Virus record (IMG/VR): IMGVR_UViG_3300010151_000054
Coordinates: 1-35,454 of that record
Strand: one strand, 5' to 3'
Length of the DNA stretch: 35,454 nt
DNA from: a virus
How positions within the stretch are numbered: the first letter of the stretch is position 1; every line of letters starts with the position of its first letter. The position numbers and the translations under genes were made by a program. The notes under the pieces are model-generated. The model saw nothing but the letters and a program-made list of their open reading frames with translations, was not told the origin of the DNA and ran no database searches. Positions 10,604-18,040 of this stretch are shown one piece after another.

Positions 10604-10623
10604 ATCAAAAATTCATTTCAGAA

Positions 10624-10654
10624 ATTATACATACTTAAATACCACATGGGCATT
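10624..10654 (-). promoter_or_regulatory. Candidate phage promoter: 14-base repeat plus TATAAT
   Basis: On the minus strand AATGCCCATGTGGT (10654-10641) is followed by TTTAAG and then TATAAT (10629-10624), about 21 bases upstream of the first possible start of the DUF115-like gene. The same 14 bases recur at 24868-24855, upstream of the first gene of the minus block. There is no TTGACA at the usual distance; the repeat occupies the -35 area. Confidence 0.5.
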
Positions 10655-11633
10655 AGGCATAAAATGGATACCAAGTACCCGTAGTCTTAGCTACTCCCGT
10701 TTTGTTTACATATACATCAATTACCCAAAACCCAGTATGTGCTGATAGCCTCTTTGACTTCATCCATCCCGATTGCTTCTGTATACAACCAGCAGAGTAA
10801 CAATGTATGTGCCTATCGAATAAGTACATACTCTTATGGACGTGACCGAACATCATAACATTCGGCTTTGTTCCTCCAGTTAAAGACTCAACTATCTTCT
10901 GGATACGATATGATACAGCATAACTGCTACCATCTTCACCATGCCAAAGTTTTACTGTAGCTGTATCACTAAGTGATATATCTCCTTCATCATGTCCCAA
11001 AAAAGTAGCGTGCTCAATAGCCTCACAAATATCTGGGACTATATATGCTCCATTAGATTTGATAAACCACCTATCATGATTACCATCTATTAAATATATT
11101 GGGGACGGACACTTACTAAGGACTTCGATAGCGATTTCCTTTTGTTGTGTATATCCTAAGTGAGACAACTCGTAGATATGACCAGGGCGGTTGGACATCC
11201 CTTCGCATACGTCCCCAACTTGACACACGAAATCTACATTAACTCTTTCAAATTCTTTATATGCTTCATAAATATAATTTATATCACAGTATACGCTTCC
11301 AAAGTGTATGTCACCTAGTATACCTATTCTTGTTCTGTCTCCTTTTAAATTTACAACTGGTGTCTTAGGTTGTCCTGGAAGTATCTTAGCACCTTTAGCA
11401 ATAGCCATCAATTCAGTTCTAGTATAGTTTTTCTCTATATCTCTTAGTACTTTGCCTCTTTCTATGTCAACACCTAATGCTTTTGCTCTTCTTAAATATC
11501 TAGCAAGTGTTTGAGGCTTTATCCCCATCAATTCAGCAGTTTCGTCTCCGTGTATTAAGTACTGTGTTATTACTTCATATATTCTTTCTTGTCTACCGTG
11601 ACTAGTGTCTCCTACTTTATCGTTTTTGTCCAT
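10653..11633 (-). CDS. Calcineurin-like metallophosphoesterase with N-terminal HTH
   Basis: This is a 326-residue protein. The metallophosphoesterase motifs appear in order: GDIH at residues 107-110, GDVCEG at 140-145, GNHDR at 184-188, HGE at 231-233 and GHVH at 263-266. These are the metal ligands of the calcineurin-like superfamily (Mre11/SbcD and related phosphatases), so it very likely hydrolyses phosphoester bonds, perhaps in DNA or nucleotides. Residues 15-55 (ETAELMGIKPQTLARYLRR) look like a helix-turn-helix that could bring it to DNA. The ATG overlaps the stop of the upstream methyltransferase gene (TAATG), and GAGGAG lies a short distance upstream. The substrate is unknown. Confidence 0.85.
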   Translation of the reverse strand: MDKNDKVGDTSHGRQERIYEVITQYLIHGDETAELMGIKPQTLARYLRRAKALGVDIERGKVLRDIEKNYTRTELMAIAKGAKILPGQPKTPVVNLKGDRTRIGILGDIHFGSVYCDINYIYEAYKEFERVNVDFVCQVGDVCEGMSNRPGHIYELSHLGYTQQKEIAIEVLSKCPSPIYLIDGNHDRWFIKSNGAYIVPDICEAIEHATFLGHDEGDISLSDTATVKLWHGEDGSSYAVSYRIQKIVESLTGGTKPNVMMFGHVHKSMYLFDRHIHCYSAGCIQKQSGWMKSKRLSAHTGFWVIDVYVNKTGVAKTTGTWYPFYA

Positions 11634-12457
11634 TAATTAAACAACTCCTCTTGTGGCTTAGTAATTTCATAGTTAGTAATAATTAATTCTTTTCTTTCTT
11701 CCCCTCTTATGTCTGGGTTAGAGCCAACATACTTGGTTATTATTCTATCTACATTATACTCTTCATACAAATCTGCTATTCTATCTACATTATCATAACT
11801 AATCATAAACTTCGCACCTTGTTTATCTACATGGTCCATAAGTTCTTTCATTTCTTCGTGCAATTCGTAAGTAAAGTTGTTCCTATAATACTTCTTCTTG
11901 TCTGCTACTACATATGGTGGGTCTAGGTAGAGAAAATCTCCTTCTCTTATAGTATAACGAGGGATTAACTCTCTGAAATCTAGGTTTTCTATTGTGGCTC
12001 CATCTAGCTTGTCTCTTGACTGTTTTAATTCTTCCTTTATCCGTAGTCCCCAATATGTATCCTTAGAAAATGAGTTATACGGTTGGTTATTGAAAGAATT
12101 TCTCACTATATAGAAGTACTGAGATGCCCTTACTGGGTCTGGTATGTTTATCTCTTGTGTGGATTTTATTGTCTCTTTGTAATTATCATGTAGTTTTCTG
12201 CTCCTAACACTCCAATATATACGTTCTGCTAGTTCATCGAACCTATCCAACACACAAATATACAGATTAACTAGGTCATTATCAATATCATTCAGCACAT
12301 TCCAAGATGCTTTATTCTTTCTAAAGTATAGTGAACCACCACCAAAGAATACTTCAAAGTATCTTTCATGTTTTGGTAACATATGTATTAATCTTCTACT
12401 CATTTCGTACTTACCACCATAGTATGGTATTACTGTAGGACATTCTTTGCTACTCAC
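11633..12457 (-). CDS. D12-class DNA adenine-N6 methyltransferase (Dam-like)
   Basis: I chose a GTG start at 12457 because AGGAGG lies six bases upstream; this gives 274 residues. The frame extends to 12505, but the extra part overlaps a separate small gene. Class D12 motifs are present: PYYGGK at residues 11-16, EVFFGGGSLYF (SAM-binding motif I) at 35-45, NDID at 56-59 and the catalytic DPPY at 179-182. This family (Dam, M.DpnII) transfers a methyl group from S-adenosylmethionine to adenine, most often in GATC. No restriction gene lies next to it, so it is probably an orphan enzyme used for protection or regulation. GATC is almost absent from this genome piece, which makes the target of special interest. 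Confidence 0.9.
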   Translation of the reverse strand: MSSKECPTVIPYYGGKYEMSRRLIHMLPKHERYFEVFFGGGSLYFRKNKASWNVLNDIDNDLVNLYICVLDRFDELAERIYWSVRSRKLHDNYKETIKSTQEINIPDPVRASQYFYIVRNSFNNQPYNSFSKDTYWGLRIKEELKQSRDKLDGATIENLDFRELIPRYTIREGDFLYLDPPYVVADKKKYYRNNFTYELHEEMKELMDHVDKQGAKFMISYDNVDRIADLYEEYNVDRIITKYVGSNPDIRGEERKELIITNYEITKPQEELFN

Positions 12458-12459
12458 AA

Positions 12460-12558
12460 TCAACCTCCTACTAACTTGCATAACCAATCCCAAAACTCTA
12501 TACAACCATAGTACATATGTTTATACAGCATCTGCATACAACAAATAAAACTAGTCAT
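12460..12558 (-). CDS. Small Cys/aromatic-rich protein (32 aa)
   Basis: ATG at 12558 overlaps the stop of the 92-residue gene upstream (ATGA), and AGAGG lies six bases before it. The stop comes two bases before the GTG of the methyltransferase. The product begins MTSFICCMQMLYKHMYYG and is rich in Cys, Met, Tyr and Trp; its ends are hydrophobic. No family is recognised. The exact fit between two neighbours and the ribosome site argue that it is a real gene. Confidence 0.5.
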   Translation of the reverse strand: MTSFICCMQMLYKHMYYGCIEFWDWLCKLVGG

Positions 12559-12833
12559 TCTTCACCTCTATACCCTATTGATGAAATCATACTACGCTTC
12601 TTACTTCTATCATCCTCATCTCCAGGGTCATGTGCTGAATTAAATTCATCAGCAGTAGTCTTTTCTACAAGTATATACTCTGATTCATCTAATAACCTTG
12701 CATATGAACTGTAGCCTAATCTGTTCTCAGTAGGGGAAGCATCCATTATAAGAAACCAATCATCATTATCTAGCACATCTTGGGATTCGGGGAAACACTT
12801 AACTTCTAGTAAGAACCTTTTACATTTATTCAT
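12555..12833 (-). CDS. Hypothetical acidic protein (92 aa)
   Basis: The ORF starts with ATG at 12833 inside an ATGA overlap with a 47-residue ORF upstream; AAAAAGGAG lies seven to eight bases before the start. The protein is acidic in its C-terminal half (AHDPGDEDDRSKK). I recognise no family. Its place among DNA-metabolism genes gives no specific function. Confidence 0.7.
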   Translation of the reverse strand: MNKCKRFLLEVKCFPESQDVLDNDDWFLIMDASPTENRLGYSSYARLLDESEYILVEKTTADEFNSAHDPGDEDDRSKKRSMISSIGYRGEE

Positions 12834-12973
12834 TTTTTATTCTCCTTTTTTATTATTTTTAACATATGTGATATAGCACCATTTATACTTATGAGTTCAC
12901 CAGATATAACATCTAGTCTCTTAAGCAGTTCTTTTATTTTTCCGTAAACGTCTATCTTGTACTTATCCTTCAA
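12830..12973 (-). CDS. Small Lys-rich helical protein (47 aa, TTG start)
   Basis: The reading frame is open between the 77-residue and 92-residue genes. The likely start is TTG at 12973, with CGGAG about seven bases upstream, and the stop overlaps the next ATG (ATGA). The sequence LKDKYKIDVYGKIKELLKRL and on has a regular Leu/Ile spacing that suggests an amphipathic helix. Without this ORF there would be a 130-base gap in an otherwise packed operon. The function is unknown. Confidence 0.5.
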   Translation of the reverse strand: MKDKYKIDVYGKIKELLKRLDVISGELISINGAISHMLKIIKKENKK

Positions 12974-13196
12974 AGGTAACTCCGACCGTAAATGCTAGTT
13001 TAAATAACACTATTCTTATTCTAAATGTATTTACCCCAACACAAATCCCAAGTTTTAAAGGGTATATCCCTATCTTAAAGTCAGACTCATACCCATTCGG
13101 ATGCTTAAGTAATGTATAGTTAAGTATTAGAGGGAATACACCCAAGTCTTTATGTTTTACTACTTCTATTGTTGGTATTTCTACTTTATTGCTCAT
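12963..13196 (-). CDS. Hypothetical protein (77 aa)
   Basis: ATG at 13196 sits one base after the RuvC-like gene's stop, with GAGGAAGA overlapping that gene's end. The C-terminal half is hydrophobic and beta-prone (IGIYPLKLGICVGVNTFRI), with alternating charged positions. No family is recognised. It ends 11 bases inside the following small gene. Confidence 0.6.
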   Translation of the reverse strand: MSNKVEIPTIEVVKHKDLGVFPLILNYTLLKHPNGYESDFKIGIYPLKLGICVGVNTFRIRIVLFKLAFTVGVTFEG

Positions 13197-13197
13197 A

Positions 13198-13680
13198 TTA
13201 TTCTTCCTCTGTTTTAATATTGTGGTTATTCATTCCCCAGAATGCTATTAGTATAGCATCTGCTGTTTGTTTTGTTACTTTTATTTCATAGTCATGTGAA
13301 AGTTCTTCAGCTATTGATAAAAGTGAGTTCTTTCGTTCAGTATAGTTTCTTGGGAGTGGCTGATACTCTGACATCCATGTTTGTGGTATCACTTTAATTC
13401 TAGGAATAAAAGAATGACCTAGTATACCAAGCCATTTACCATAGTTTACTCCAAACGTAAATGATGACCTAACAGAGTTCATTGGTCTTGCCCAGACCTC
13501 CTCTATTACTGCTGATAATGTATACCCTCCAATTTCACTGTTACTTATACATCTATTTATTAAAGTCCCCATTGCTTCTGCATTTTTAGGGCACTTAAAT
13601 ACTTCTAAATGCTCATCCGATAAGTATGCTAGACCTCCATTAGCTCCAGGGTCTATACCTATTATTGCTCTATCTGACAT
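13198..13680 (-). CDS. RuvC-like Holliday junction resolvase
   Basis: ATG at 13680 is preceded by GGAGG at five bases; a TTG four codons earlier overlaps that site and is less likely. The 160-residue product has the RNase H/RuvC fold signature: IIGIDPGANGG with Asp10, an acidic pair VIEE at residues 58-61, and TADAILIA with Asp141. RuvC-like enzymes cut four-way junctions with two metal ions. In a phage this resolves recombination intermediates and branched DNA before packaging. Length and catalytic spacing fit a complete RuvC. It sits in the same operon as the helicase, SSB, annealing protein and nuclease. Confidence 0.85.
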   Translation of the reverse strand: MSDRAIIGIDPGANGGLAYLSDEHLEVFKCPKNAEAMGTLINRCISNSEIGGYTLSAVIEEVWARPMNSVRSSFTFGVNYGKWLGILGHSFIPRIKVIPQTWMSEYQPLPRNYTERKNSLLSIAEELSHDYEIKVTKQTADAILIAFWGMNNHNIKTEEE

Positions 13681-13888
13681 ATTTTCCTCCAAAGAGTTTG
13701 ATTATTCGTTTAGTTATTGTTGCTGTCTTCTTATTAGACCAATGCTTACATCCTATAGAGAAGACATTTGATGGTATTTCCTTATTATCTGACTGTTCTG
13801 TTTCGAAATAAGTACAAATACCATCGTCATTATATCCACAGTTGCTACAGTTATGATTCGAGCCAGTTATCTGATAATTTGCTAACAC
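13670..13888 (-). CDS. Small Cys-rich, probable zinc-binding protein
   Basis: The frame runs from an ATG at 13939, which would overlap the helicase gene by 89 bases. A GTG at 13888, with AGAGAGG just upstream, gives 72 residues and a smaller overlap; I chose it with reservation. The product has CSNCGYNDDGICTYF and later GCKHW, so four Cys plus a His that could bind zinc. It ends 11 bases inside the RuvC-like gene. The function is unknown. Confidence 0.55.
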   Translation of the reverse strand: MLANYQITGSNHNCSNCGYNDDGICTYFETEQSDNKEIPSNVFSIGCKHWSNKKTATITKRIIKLFGGKYVR

Positions 13889-15191
13889 TATCCTCTCTTG
13901 CTTTGTTCTTTGTATCGTAGAACCTACACTTATCTCCATTAAACCCTACTTTAAACCCTCCTACTGTACCATATCTACTTTTAGATGCTATTATTTCTGT
14001 CTCATACATATCGTATTCTTGATGGTCAAAGTTATATCCATAGAATATAAACAATGCTGTTTCTACTGTCTGTTCTATCACACCACTCTCTGCATAGTCA
14101 CTCATTCTAGGGTATGGGTCTATTCTTCTTTCAATCTCTCTGTTTAGCTGACTCAGTACAAATGCAGAACAATTCTCTTTCTTACATATCCACTTATACT
14201 CTAACATAATATTCTCTATTTGGAATCTTCTATCTGCATTGTTAGGAATCATTATCAGTTGTATGTAATCATCTATTACTATGTCTGGCTTATGTCTCGA
14301 TATTTCTGACATTGCATCGTCTAGATTTCTAACATCATCATACATCCTAACATCTTTATACTTCTTGGATATTTTCTCTTCTATCTCTTCTAATCTCTTA
14401 CTGTCATCTCTTAGAGTACCACTTCTTAGTTCACTATAAGATAGGTTCTGACTTTCAAGGATAATTAGCTTTCTTATCATCTCAGTATTACTCATTTCTC
14501 TATTGAAAAGGACTATCTTCCTCCCTTGTTCTACTAATGATTTTAATACATTCAACATAAGGGTCGTCTTTCCATGTCCAGGTCTACCACCTAGTACTGT
14601 AACTTCACTTCTTGTCATGCCTCCTGCTGGTCTATCCAATGCAAACATTCCGAATGGTATTATGTTATCACCCTTCTTAATCATTTGTATAGCTTCTTTA
14701 ACTATTAGGTCTACCTTTCTGCTTCTGTCTGGCTGTAAGTTTCTTAGTTCTTCTAGTATTCTTATTTGGTCTGTGACTGTACTTGATACACTTGTATAAT
14801 CTGCAAATCCCCTATTTGTTAATATGCTAGAGAGTTTAATGGCTTGTCTTTGTACGTATCTTTCCCATACAATTCTTCCATGATTCTCTATATTAGCTGC
14901 AGTTGGAGTTGATTCAAGTAAACCACTTAGATAATACGCTAAAGACTCTTTGGGATATAAATCTTTACACTTATTCCCAAGTGTCACTAAGTCAATGGGT
15001 ATTTTCTCTTTCCTTAGTTCCTTTATAGCCTGCCAAGCCATCTTGGATTCCGAAAAGTAAAATGCATCATTCTTCTTTATCCAGGGAGACACCTTATCAA
15101 ATGATGTTTCATCTAATAAGATGCCCCCAAGTATGGATTCTTCAGCAGTTTTGCTACAAGGAGACATTTTTATTTGCTCCTTTTCACTCAT
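13851..15191 (-). CDS. Replicative DnaB-family DNA helicase
   Basis: This 446-residue protein has the usual DnaB length. The N-terminal domain (residues 10-110) contains AEESILGGILLD and EKIPIDLVTL, as in DnaB. The RecA-like motor has Walker A GRPGHGKT at 202-209, Walker B IVIDD at 304-308 and LSQLNREIERR at 346-356, the region that includes the arginine finger. It would unwind the phage replication fork as a hexameric ATP-driven ring. The ATG overlaps the stop of the upstream gene (TAATGA) with GAGGG before it; a second ATG eight codons later also has a GGAG site. No primase or DNA polymerase gene is visible in this window. Confidence 0.93.
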   Translation of the reverse strand: MSEKEQIKMSPCSKTAEESILGGILLDETSFDKVSPWIKKNDAFYFSESKMAWQAIKELRKEKIPIDLVTLGNKCKDLYPKESLAYYLSGLLESTPTAANIENHGRIVWERYVQRQAIKLSSILTNRGFADYTSVSSTVTDQIRILEELRNLQPDRSRKVDLIVKEAIQMIKKGDNIIPFGMFALDRPAGGMTRSEVTVLGGRPGHGKTTLMLNVLKSLVEQGRKIVLFNREMSNTEMIRKLIILESQNLSYSELRSGTLRDDSKRLEEIEEKISKKYKDVRMYDDVRNLDDAMSEISRHKPDIVIDDYIQLIMIPNNADRRFQIENIMLEYKWICKKENCSAFVLSQLNREIERRIDPYPRMSDYAESGVIEQTVETALFIFYGYNFDHQEYDMYETEIIASKSRYGTVGGFKVGFNGDKCRFYDTKNKAREDSVSKLSDNWLES

Positions 15192-15973
15192 TATGCCCTC
15201 GCTATTGTTGCCATGTTATTTATTTTCTTGTAAATATCAGACTCAAACTTATGTGTTGCTTCTTTCTTTCTATCCATTTGATGTGTTGCTACCCAAGTAG
15301 CTACATTCAATAAATCCCAGTATGTTTTGGGTGGTTTACCCACCATCTTTCGCATTGCTACTTCCATATACTGACTTGGGAATGATGTTAAGAGGTTTGC
15401 TGTATCTTTCTTATTTAATTCAGTCTCCACTAAGTTTGGAAAGTCTGTCTTCATTATGTTTACTACACTATCAACCACATCAGTTATAATACTATCAATC
15501 TCCAACTTCTTTGAACCAATATGGTGTCTAGCACTACTCTTACCAAAAGTATAACCTATTACTAACCCATTAGAACATATCAATCTGAATGCTCCTGCTA
15601 CTGCAGATGCTTCATAGAAACCATCATAACTGTTCTTGATATGTATTGTAGGATTAACATAGTCACCTTTATCAACTTTTACCTTTAAGTCTGGAAATCT
15701 AAACTTCCATTGACATCTTGCACCTCCACCAAATATATTAGTTTCTTGTAGTACTGCTCCCATCTCTTCTAATCTGGGCAGTGCCGCATCTAATAAGGTT
15801 GAGTTGTCTATTACTTTATAGGAATTAGTCATACAAGATAAGATTTTATTTGTATCTTCTCTAACTATAAGTTTATAATCTGTCGGTACATTTCCTTGTG
15901 GTGTGTCAAATGTAACTGCAGCTTCCTTTATTGGAAACTTCGACTCTTCTAGTTTACTAAATGGTAGATTCAT
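15191..15973 (-). CDS. DUF932-like phage protein (260 aa)
   Basis: The sequence has the pattern of DUF932 phage/plasmid proteins: KLIVREDTNKILSCMTNSYKVIDN, then LPRLEEMGAVL, a beta-rich core with GGARCQWKFRF, FRLICSNGLVIG and ARHHIGS, and a helical C-terminus. The family is common in phage and plasmid replication regions, but its biochemical activity is not established. ATG at 15973 has GGAG eight bases upstream. It ends one base inside the helicase gene, so the two are co-translated. Confidence 0.75.
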   Translation of the reverse strand: MNLPFSKLEESKFPIKEAAVTFDTPQGNVPTDYKLIVREDTNKILSCMTNSYKVIDNSTLLDAALPRLEEMGAVLQETNIFGGGARCQWKFRFPDLKVKVDKGDYVNPTIHIKNSYDGFYEASAVAGAFRLICSNGLVIGYTFGKSSARHHIGSKKLEIDSIITDVVDSVVNIMKTDFPNLVETELNKKDTANLLTSFPSQYMEVAMRKMVGKPPKTYWDLLNVATWVATHQMDRKKEATHKFESDIYKKINNMATIARA

Positions 15974-16094
15974 TTTCTATCTCCGTTATTTTTATTTTTC
16001 TATTATTATTTTCATTTATGGTTCTCTTATTAAGACGTATTGTTCTTCTTATACTAGCAAACATATGCTTAACCATTTTAATTGCTTCCTTCAT
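15957..16094 (-). CDS. Small basic protein (45 aa)
   Basis: ATG at 16094 overlaps the previous gene's stop (ATGA) and AAGGAG lies nine bases upstream. The product MKEAIKMVKHMFASIRRTIR continues basic and Asn-rich. It ends 16 bases inside the DUF932-like gene. No family is recognised. The start signal and the filling of an otherwise empty gap support a real gene. Confidence 0.55.
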   Translation of the reverse strand: MKEAIKMVKHMFASIRRTIRLNKRTINENNNRKIKITEIENESTI

Positions 16095-16483
16095 TGTTGT
16101 AGTCTCCTTATTTTAGGTGCTCTTCCGAGACGTTTAATCTCGTTTATTTTACGTTTTTCTCTATTAATTGAGTCATTAAGTAATATAGCTTTCAGATACT
16201 TAAGACCTTTCCCTTCGTATTGATACCCTTTAACTAGATACCTATCTATTTCTCTTCTAAGTAATGTATCTTCTACAGCAGAAACTCCCTTTAAGAAGAA
16301 GAACTTATTTGCTGTACTATTATCAGAGGGTATATTTTGTGACACTTTTCTGAACAAAGTATCTATTGATTTTTTAGTTGCTGAACTCCTTGTATTTTTT
16401 AGTAGTAGAAGTTTTGCTGAGTAATTATATGTCTTAGAATAACTCCAACCACATACTGGACAAGCCTTGCTAATTTTTTTCAT
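16091..16483 (-). CDS. Hypothetical basic protein with CPVCG knuckle (130 aa)
   Basis: The start is taken as ATG 16483, ten bases after GGAG; a TTG two codons earlier is also possible. The N-terminus has a single CPVCG knuckle (residues 8-12), half of a zinc site, and the rest is Lys/Arg-rich with KGYQYEGKGLKYLKAI. A nucleic-acid-binding role is plausible but unproven. It overlaps genes on both sides by 4-14 bases. Confidence 0.6.
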   Translation of the reverse strand: MKKISKACPVCGWSYSKTYNYSAKLLLLKNTRSSATKKSIDTLFRKVSQNIPSDNSTANKFFFLKGVSAVEDTLLRREIDRYLVKGYQYEGKGLKYLKAILLNDSINREKRKINEIKRLGRAPKIRRLQQ

Positions 16484-16664
16484 CTGCAAACATCTCCTTC
16501 ATACAACCAATTAATTTCAACATATCTTTTGCTGTACTGTATTCGTCATAGTGTACCAATTCCTTTATTTCATCAAACTCCTTCTTCATGCTATTCTTAA
16601 AGTCACCGTTTGGTAAACCTTCATATCTTTCAATTAGTGATACTACTTCTTTCATTTTAGCCAT
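16470..16664 (-). CDS. Hypothetical small protein (64 aa)
   Basis: ATG at 16664 follows AAGGAGAAGAAACT, a good ribosome site. The protein is helical and charged (MKEVVSLIERYEGLPNG). No family is recognised. It overlaps the upstream gene by one base and the downstream gene by 14 bases. Confidence 0.6.
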   Translation of the reverse strand: MAKMKEVVSLIERYEGLPNGDFKNSMKKEFDEIKELVHYDEYSTAKDMLKLIGCMKEMFADEKN

Positions 16665-17110
16665 TAGTTTCTTCTCCTTAGTGTTGATGAATCTCTCCTT
16701 TCACTACGCATTCTTCTATCGGTAATGACTCTCGTATCAATATACTTCTTACCTAATCCAGCAAACTCTTCAAATGTATATATTTCATTATTTCTATTAA
16801 CTTCTTTTACTATTATTTCCTGTCTGCTACAATCAATAACTATCTCTATCTTTGCATCGCTAATATTATCTGTTAGTATGCCGTATCCTGTTGTACCAGT
16901 TAGTGGGTTTAAATCTCCACATAACATCTGACAGAATATCATTCTACTTAAATATGCAGCATCATTCCATCTTGTATGCCTTTTCATAGCTTCAATGACA
17001 TCATTTATTAGCATACCTCCATCAGAGTGTTGATATAATACTACTGGTCGTTCTTCTGATTTAGGTGCGGCAGCATTTTCCCAAATTTCTACTGTTGCGT
17101 GTGTACTCAT
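16664..17110 (-). CDS. Hypothetical phage protein (148 aa)
   Basis: The protein begins MSTHATVEIWENAAAPKSEE and contains VLYQHSDGGMLIND, TGTTGYGILTDN and AKIEIVIDC. The N-terminal strand followed by LYQHSDG is a pattern I associate with small phage proteins of unknown function. The C-terminus is Arg-rich (RRMRSERRDSSTLRRRN). Its start is one base after the stop of the upstream gene. Confidence 0.6.
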   Translation of the reverse strand: MSTHATVEIWENAAAPKSEERPVVLYQHSDGGMLINDVIEAMKRHTRWNDAAYLSRMIFCQMLCGDLNPLTGTTGYGILTDNISDAKIEIVIDCSRQEIIVKEVNRNNEIYTFEEFAGLGKKYIDTRVITDRRMRSERRDSSTLRRRN

Positions 17111-17111
17111 A

Positions 17112-17471
17112 TTATTCTCCTATTGAATTAAGTATTTCCCCAAAATGATATTCTCTTCCTTTCTCTTCATATTCAGCTAATTCAGATAGAACTACCTTTT
17201 GATGTTCATGTCTCTTTTCATATAACTCACCTCTTAAGTCTGGAAGCATTTCTTGTAACTTCCTTCTTGCTCTTATTATAGTTTCCCAGCCTGGAAGTTC
17301 GTCATTCCCTAGAGCTAACAGTAAGTCTATTGCTGACATACTTTTTATATCTCTTGTTGATGTTATTAAGTTATACCATATGTGTGATACTAACTTTTTG
17401 TCGTCATCTCTATATACTGCATTTTCAGTAAGAGCCTTTTCGACTATTTTCTTTGTTTGTATTAATTTCAT
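17112..17471 (-). CDS. Hypothetical phage protein (119 aa)
   Basis: I placed the start at ATG 17471, in an ATGA overlap with the upstream stop and five bases after GGAG; the frame itself runs back to 17504. The product has SHIWYNLITS, SAIDLLLALGNDELPGWETIIRARRKLQE and LPDLRGELYEKR. This resembles small phage proteins commonly found near replication genes, but the function is unknown. Confidence 0.65.
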   Translation of the reverse strand: MKLIQTKKIVEKALTENAVYRDDDKKLVSHIWYNLITSTRDIKSMSAIDLLLALGNDELPGWETIIRARRKLQEMLPDLRGELYEKRHEHQKVVLSELAEYEEKGREYHFGEILNSIGE

Positions 17472-17755
17472 TTTATCTCCTTCACTTCTGTATTTGGTGA
17501 CCATCTTTGAATACCAAGATAATATCTTTTATCTTCTTCGGTTTTAGCATGAGGACAGTAAGTTACTATTACTGTTGATGCTGATATAGTTGAACTCAAG
17601 TGTATACCTTCCATACCATTATCTAACTTAAACATACCTCCTGGCTTAATCTTTGCACAGTACACATGACCCTTTAGAGGTTTCCACTTGGGCTTGTTCT
17701 TCAAAGCTCTTCGTACCAGTGCTTTGGTCGTTAACTGCTTCACGGACTTTTTCAT
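17468..17755 (-). CDS. Hypothetical basic protein (95 aa)
   Basis: The N-terminus is strongly basic (KKSVKQLTTKALVRRALKNK) and is followed by a beta-rich part with VYCAKIKPGGMF and VIVTYCPHAK. It overlaps the upstream 89-residue gene by 110 bases in another frame. The weak AGAGACT before its ATG leaves the start uncertain; a later internal start would shorten the overlap. The function is unknown. Confidence 0.5.
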   Translation of the reverse strand: MKKSVKQLTTKALVRRALKNKPKWKPLKGHVYCAKIKPGGMFKLDNGMEGIHLSSTISASTVIVTYCPHAKTEEDKRYYLGIQRWSPNTEVKEIK

Positions 17756-17915
17756 TTAGTCTCTCCTCCATATCTTTCAGTTGTTTTCTAAGTACTACTA
17801 CATACTTTGGTAGTCTTTCATCTGGTAGTGTAGTTACCATTTCATTTATAGTACATAGTTCTCCTAAAGTTAGCTTTATTGTTACTGTTGCTTCTTTAGT
17901 TATTGTTTGTTTCAT
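17646..17915 (-). CDS. Hypothetical coiled protein (89 aa)
   Basis: AAAGGAG lies seven bases before ATG 17915. The product has a beta-prone N-terminus (TITKEATVTIKLTLGEL), a charged helix with RKQLKDMEERLNEKVRE, and a C-terminal CVLCKD. The last third overlaps the next gene. It is the first gene downstream of the tRNA and structured element. No family is recognised. Confidence 0.55.
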   Translation of the reverse strand: MKQTITKEATVTIKLTLGELCTINEMVTTLPDERLPKYVVVLRKQLKDMEERLNEKVREAVNDQSTGTKSFEEQAQVETSKGSCVLCKD

Positions 17916-17937
17916 ATTGTATCTCCTTTATCAATCT

Positions 17938-18034
17938 TATAGGGTAGTATCTTCAGTCGCGCCAACCACCGAAGATTCCAGAGTTCTCAGCCTTTAAACC
18001 CTTTTTGTTTAAAGTATCTGTATACTACCCTATA
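17938..18034 (-). ncRNA. Candidate structured RNA with 13-bp closing stem
   Basis: TATAGGGTAGTAT (17938-17950) pairs perfectly with ATACTACCCTATA (18022-18034). Inside are an 8-bp hairpin, CTTTAAAC/GTTTAAAG (17992-17999 with 18007-18014), and a second hairpin, CTTCAGT/ACCGAAG (17951-17957 with 17968-17974; one G-T pair). It begins six bases after the 3' end of tRNA-Tyr and ends 22 bases before the next start codon. No known RNA family is recognised. The strand is assumed from the operon. Confidence 0.5.
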
Positions 18035-18040
18035 TTATAG

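Noticed and set aside
12457-12505. Longer start for the methyltransferase at 12505
   Set aside because: It lacks a ribosome site and overlaps a microgene; the GTG at 12457 has AGGAGG at good distance.
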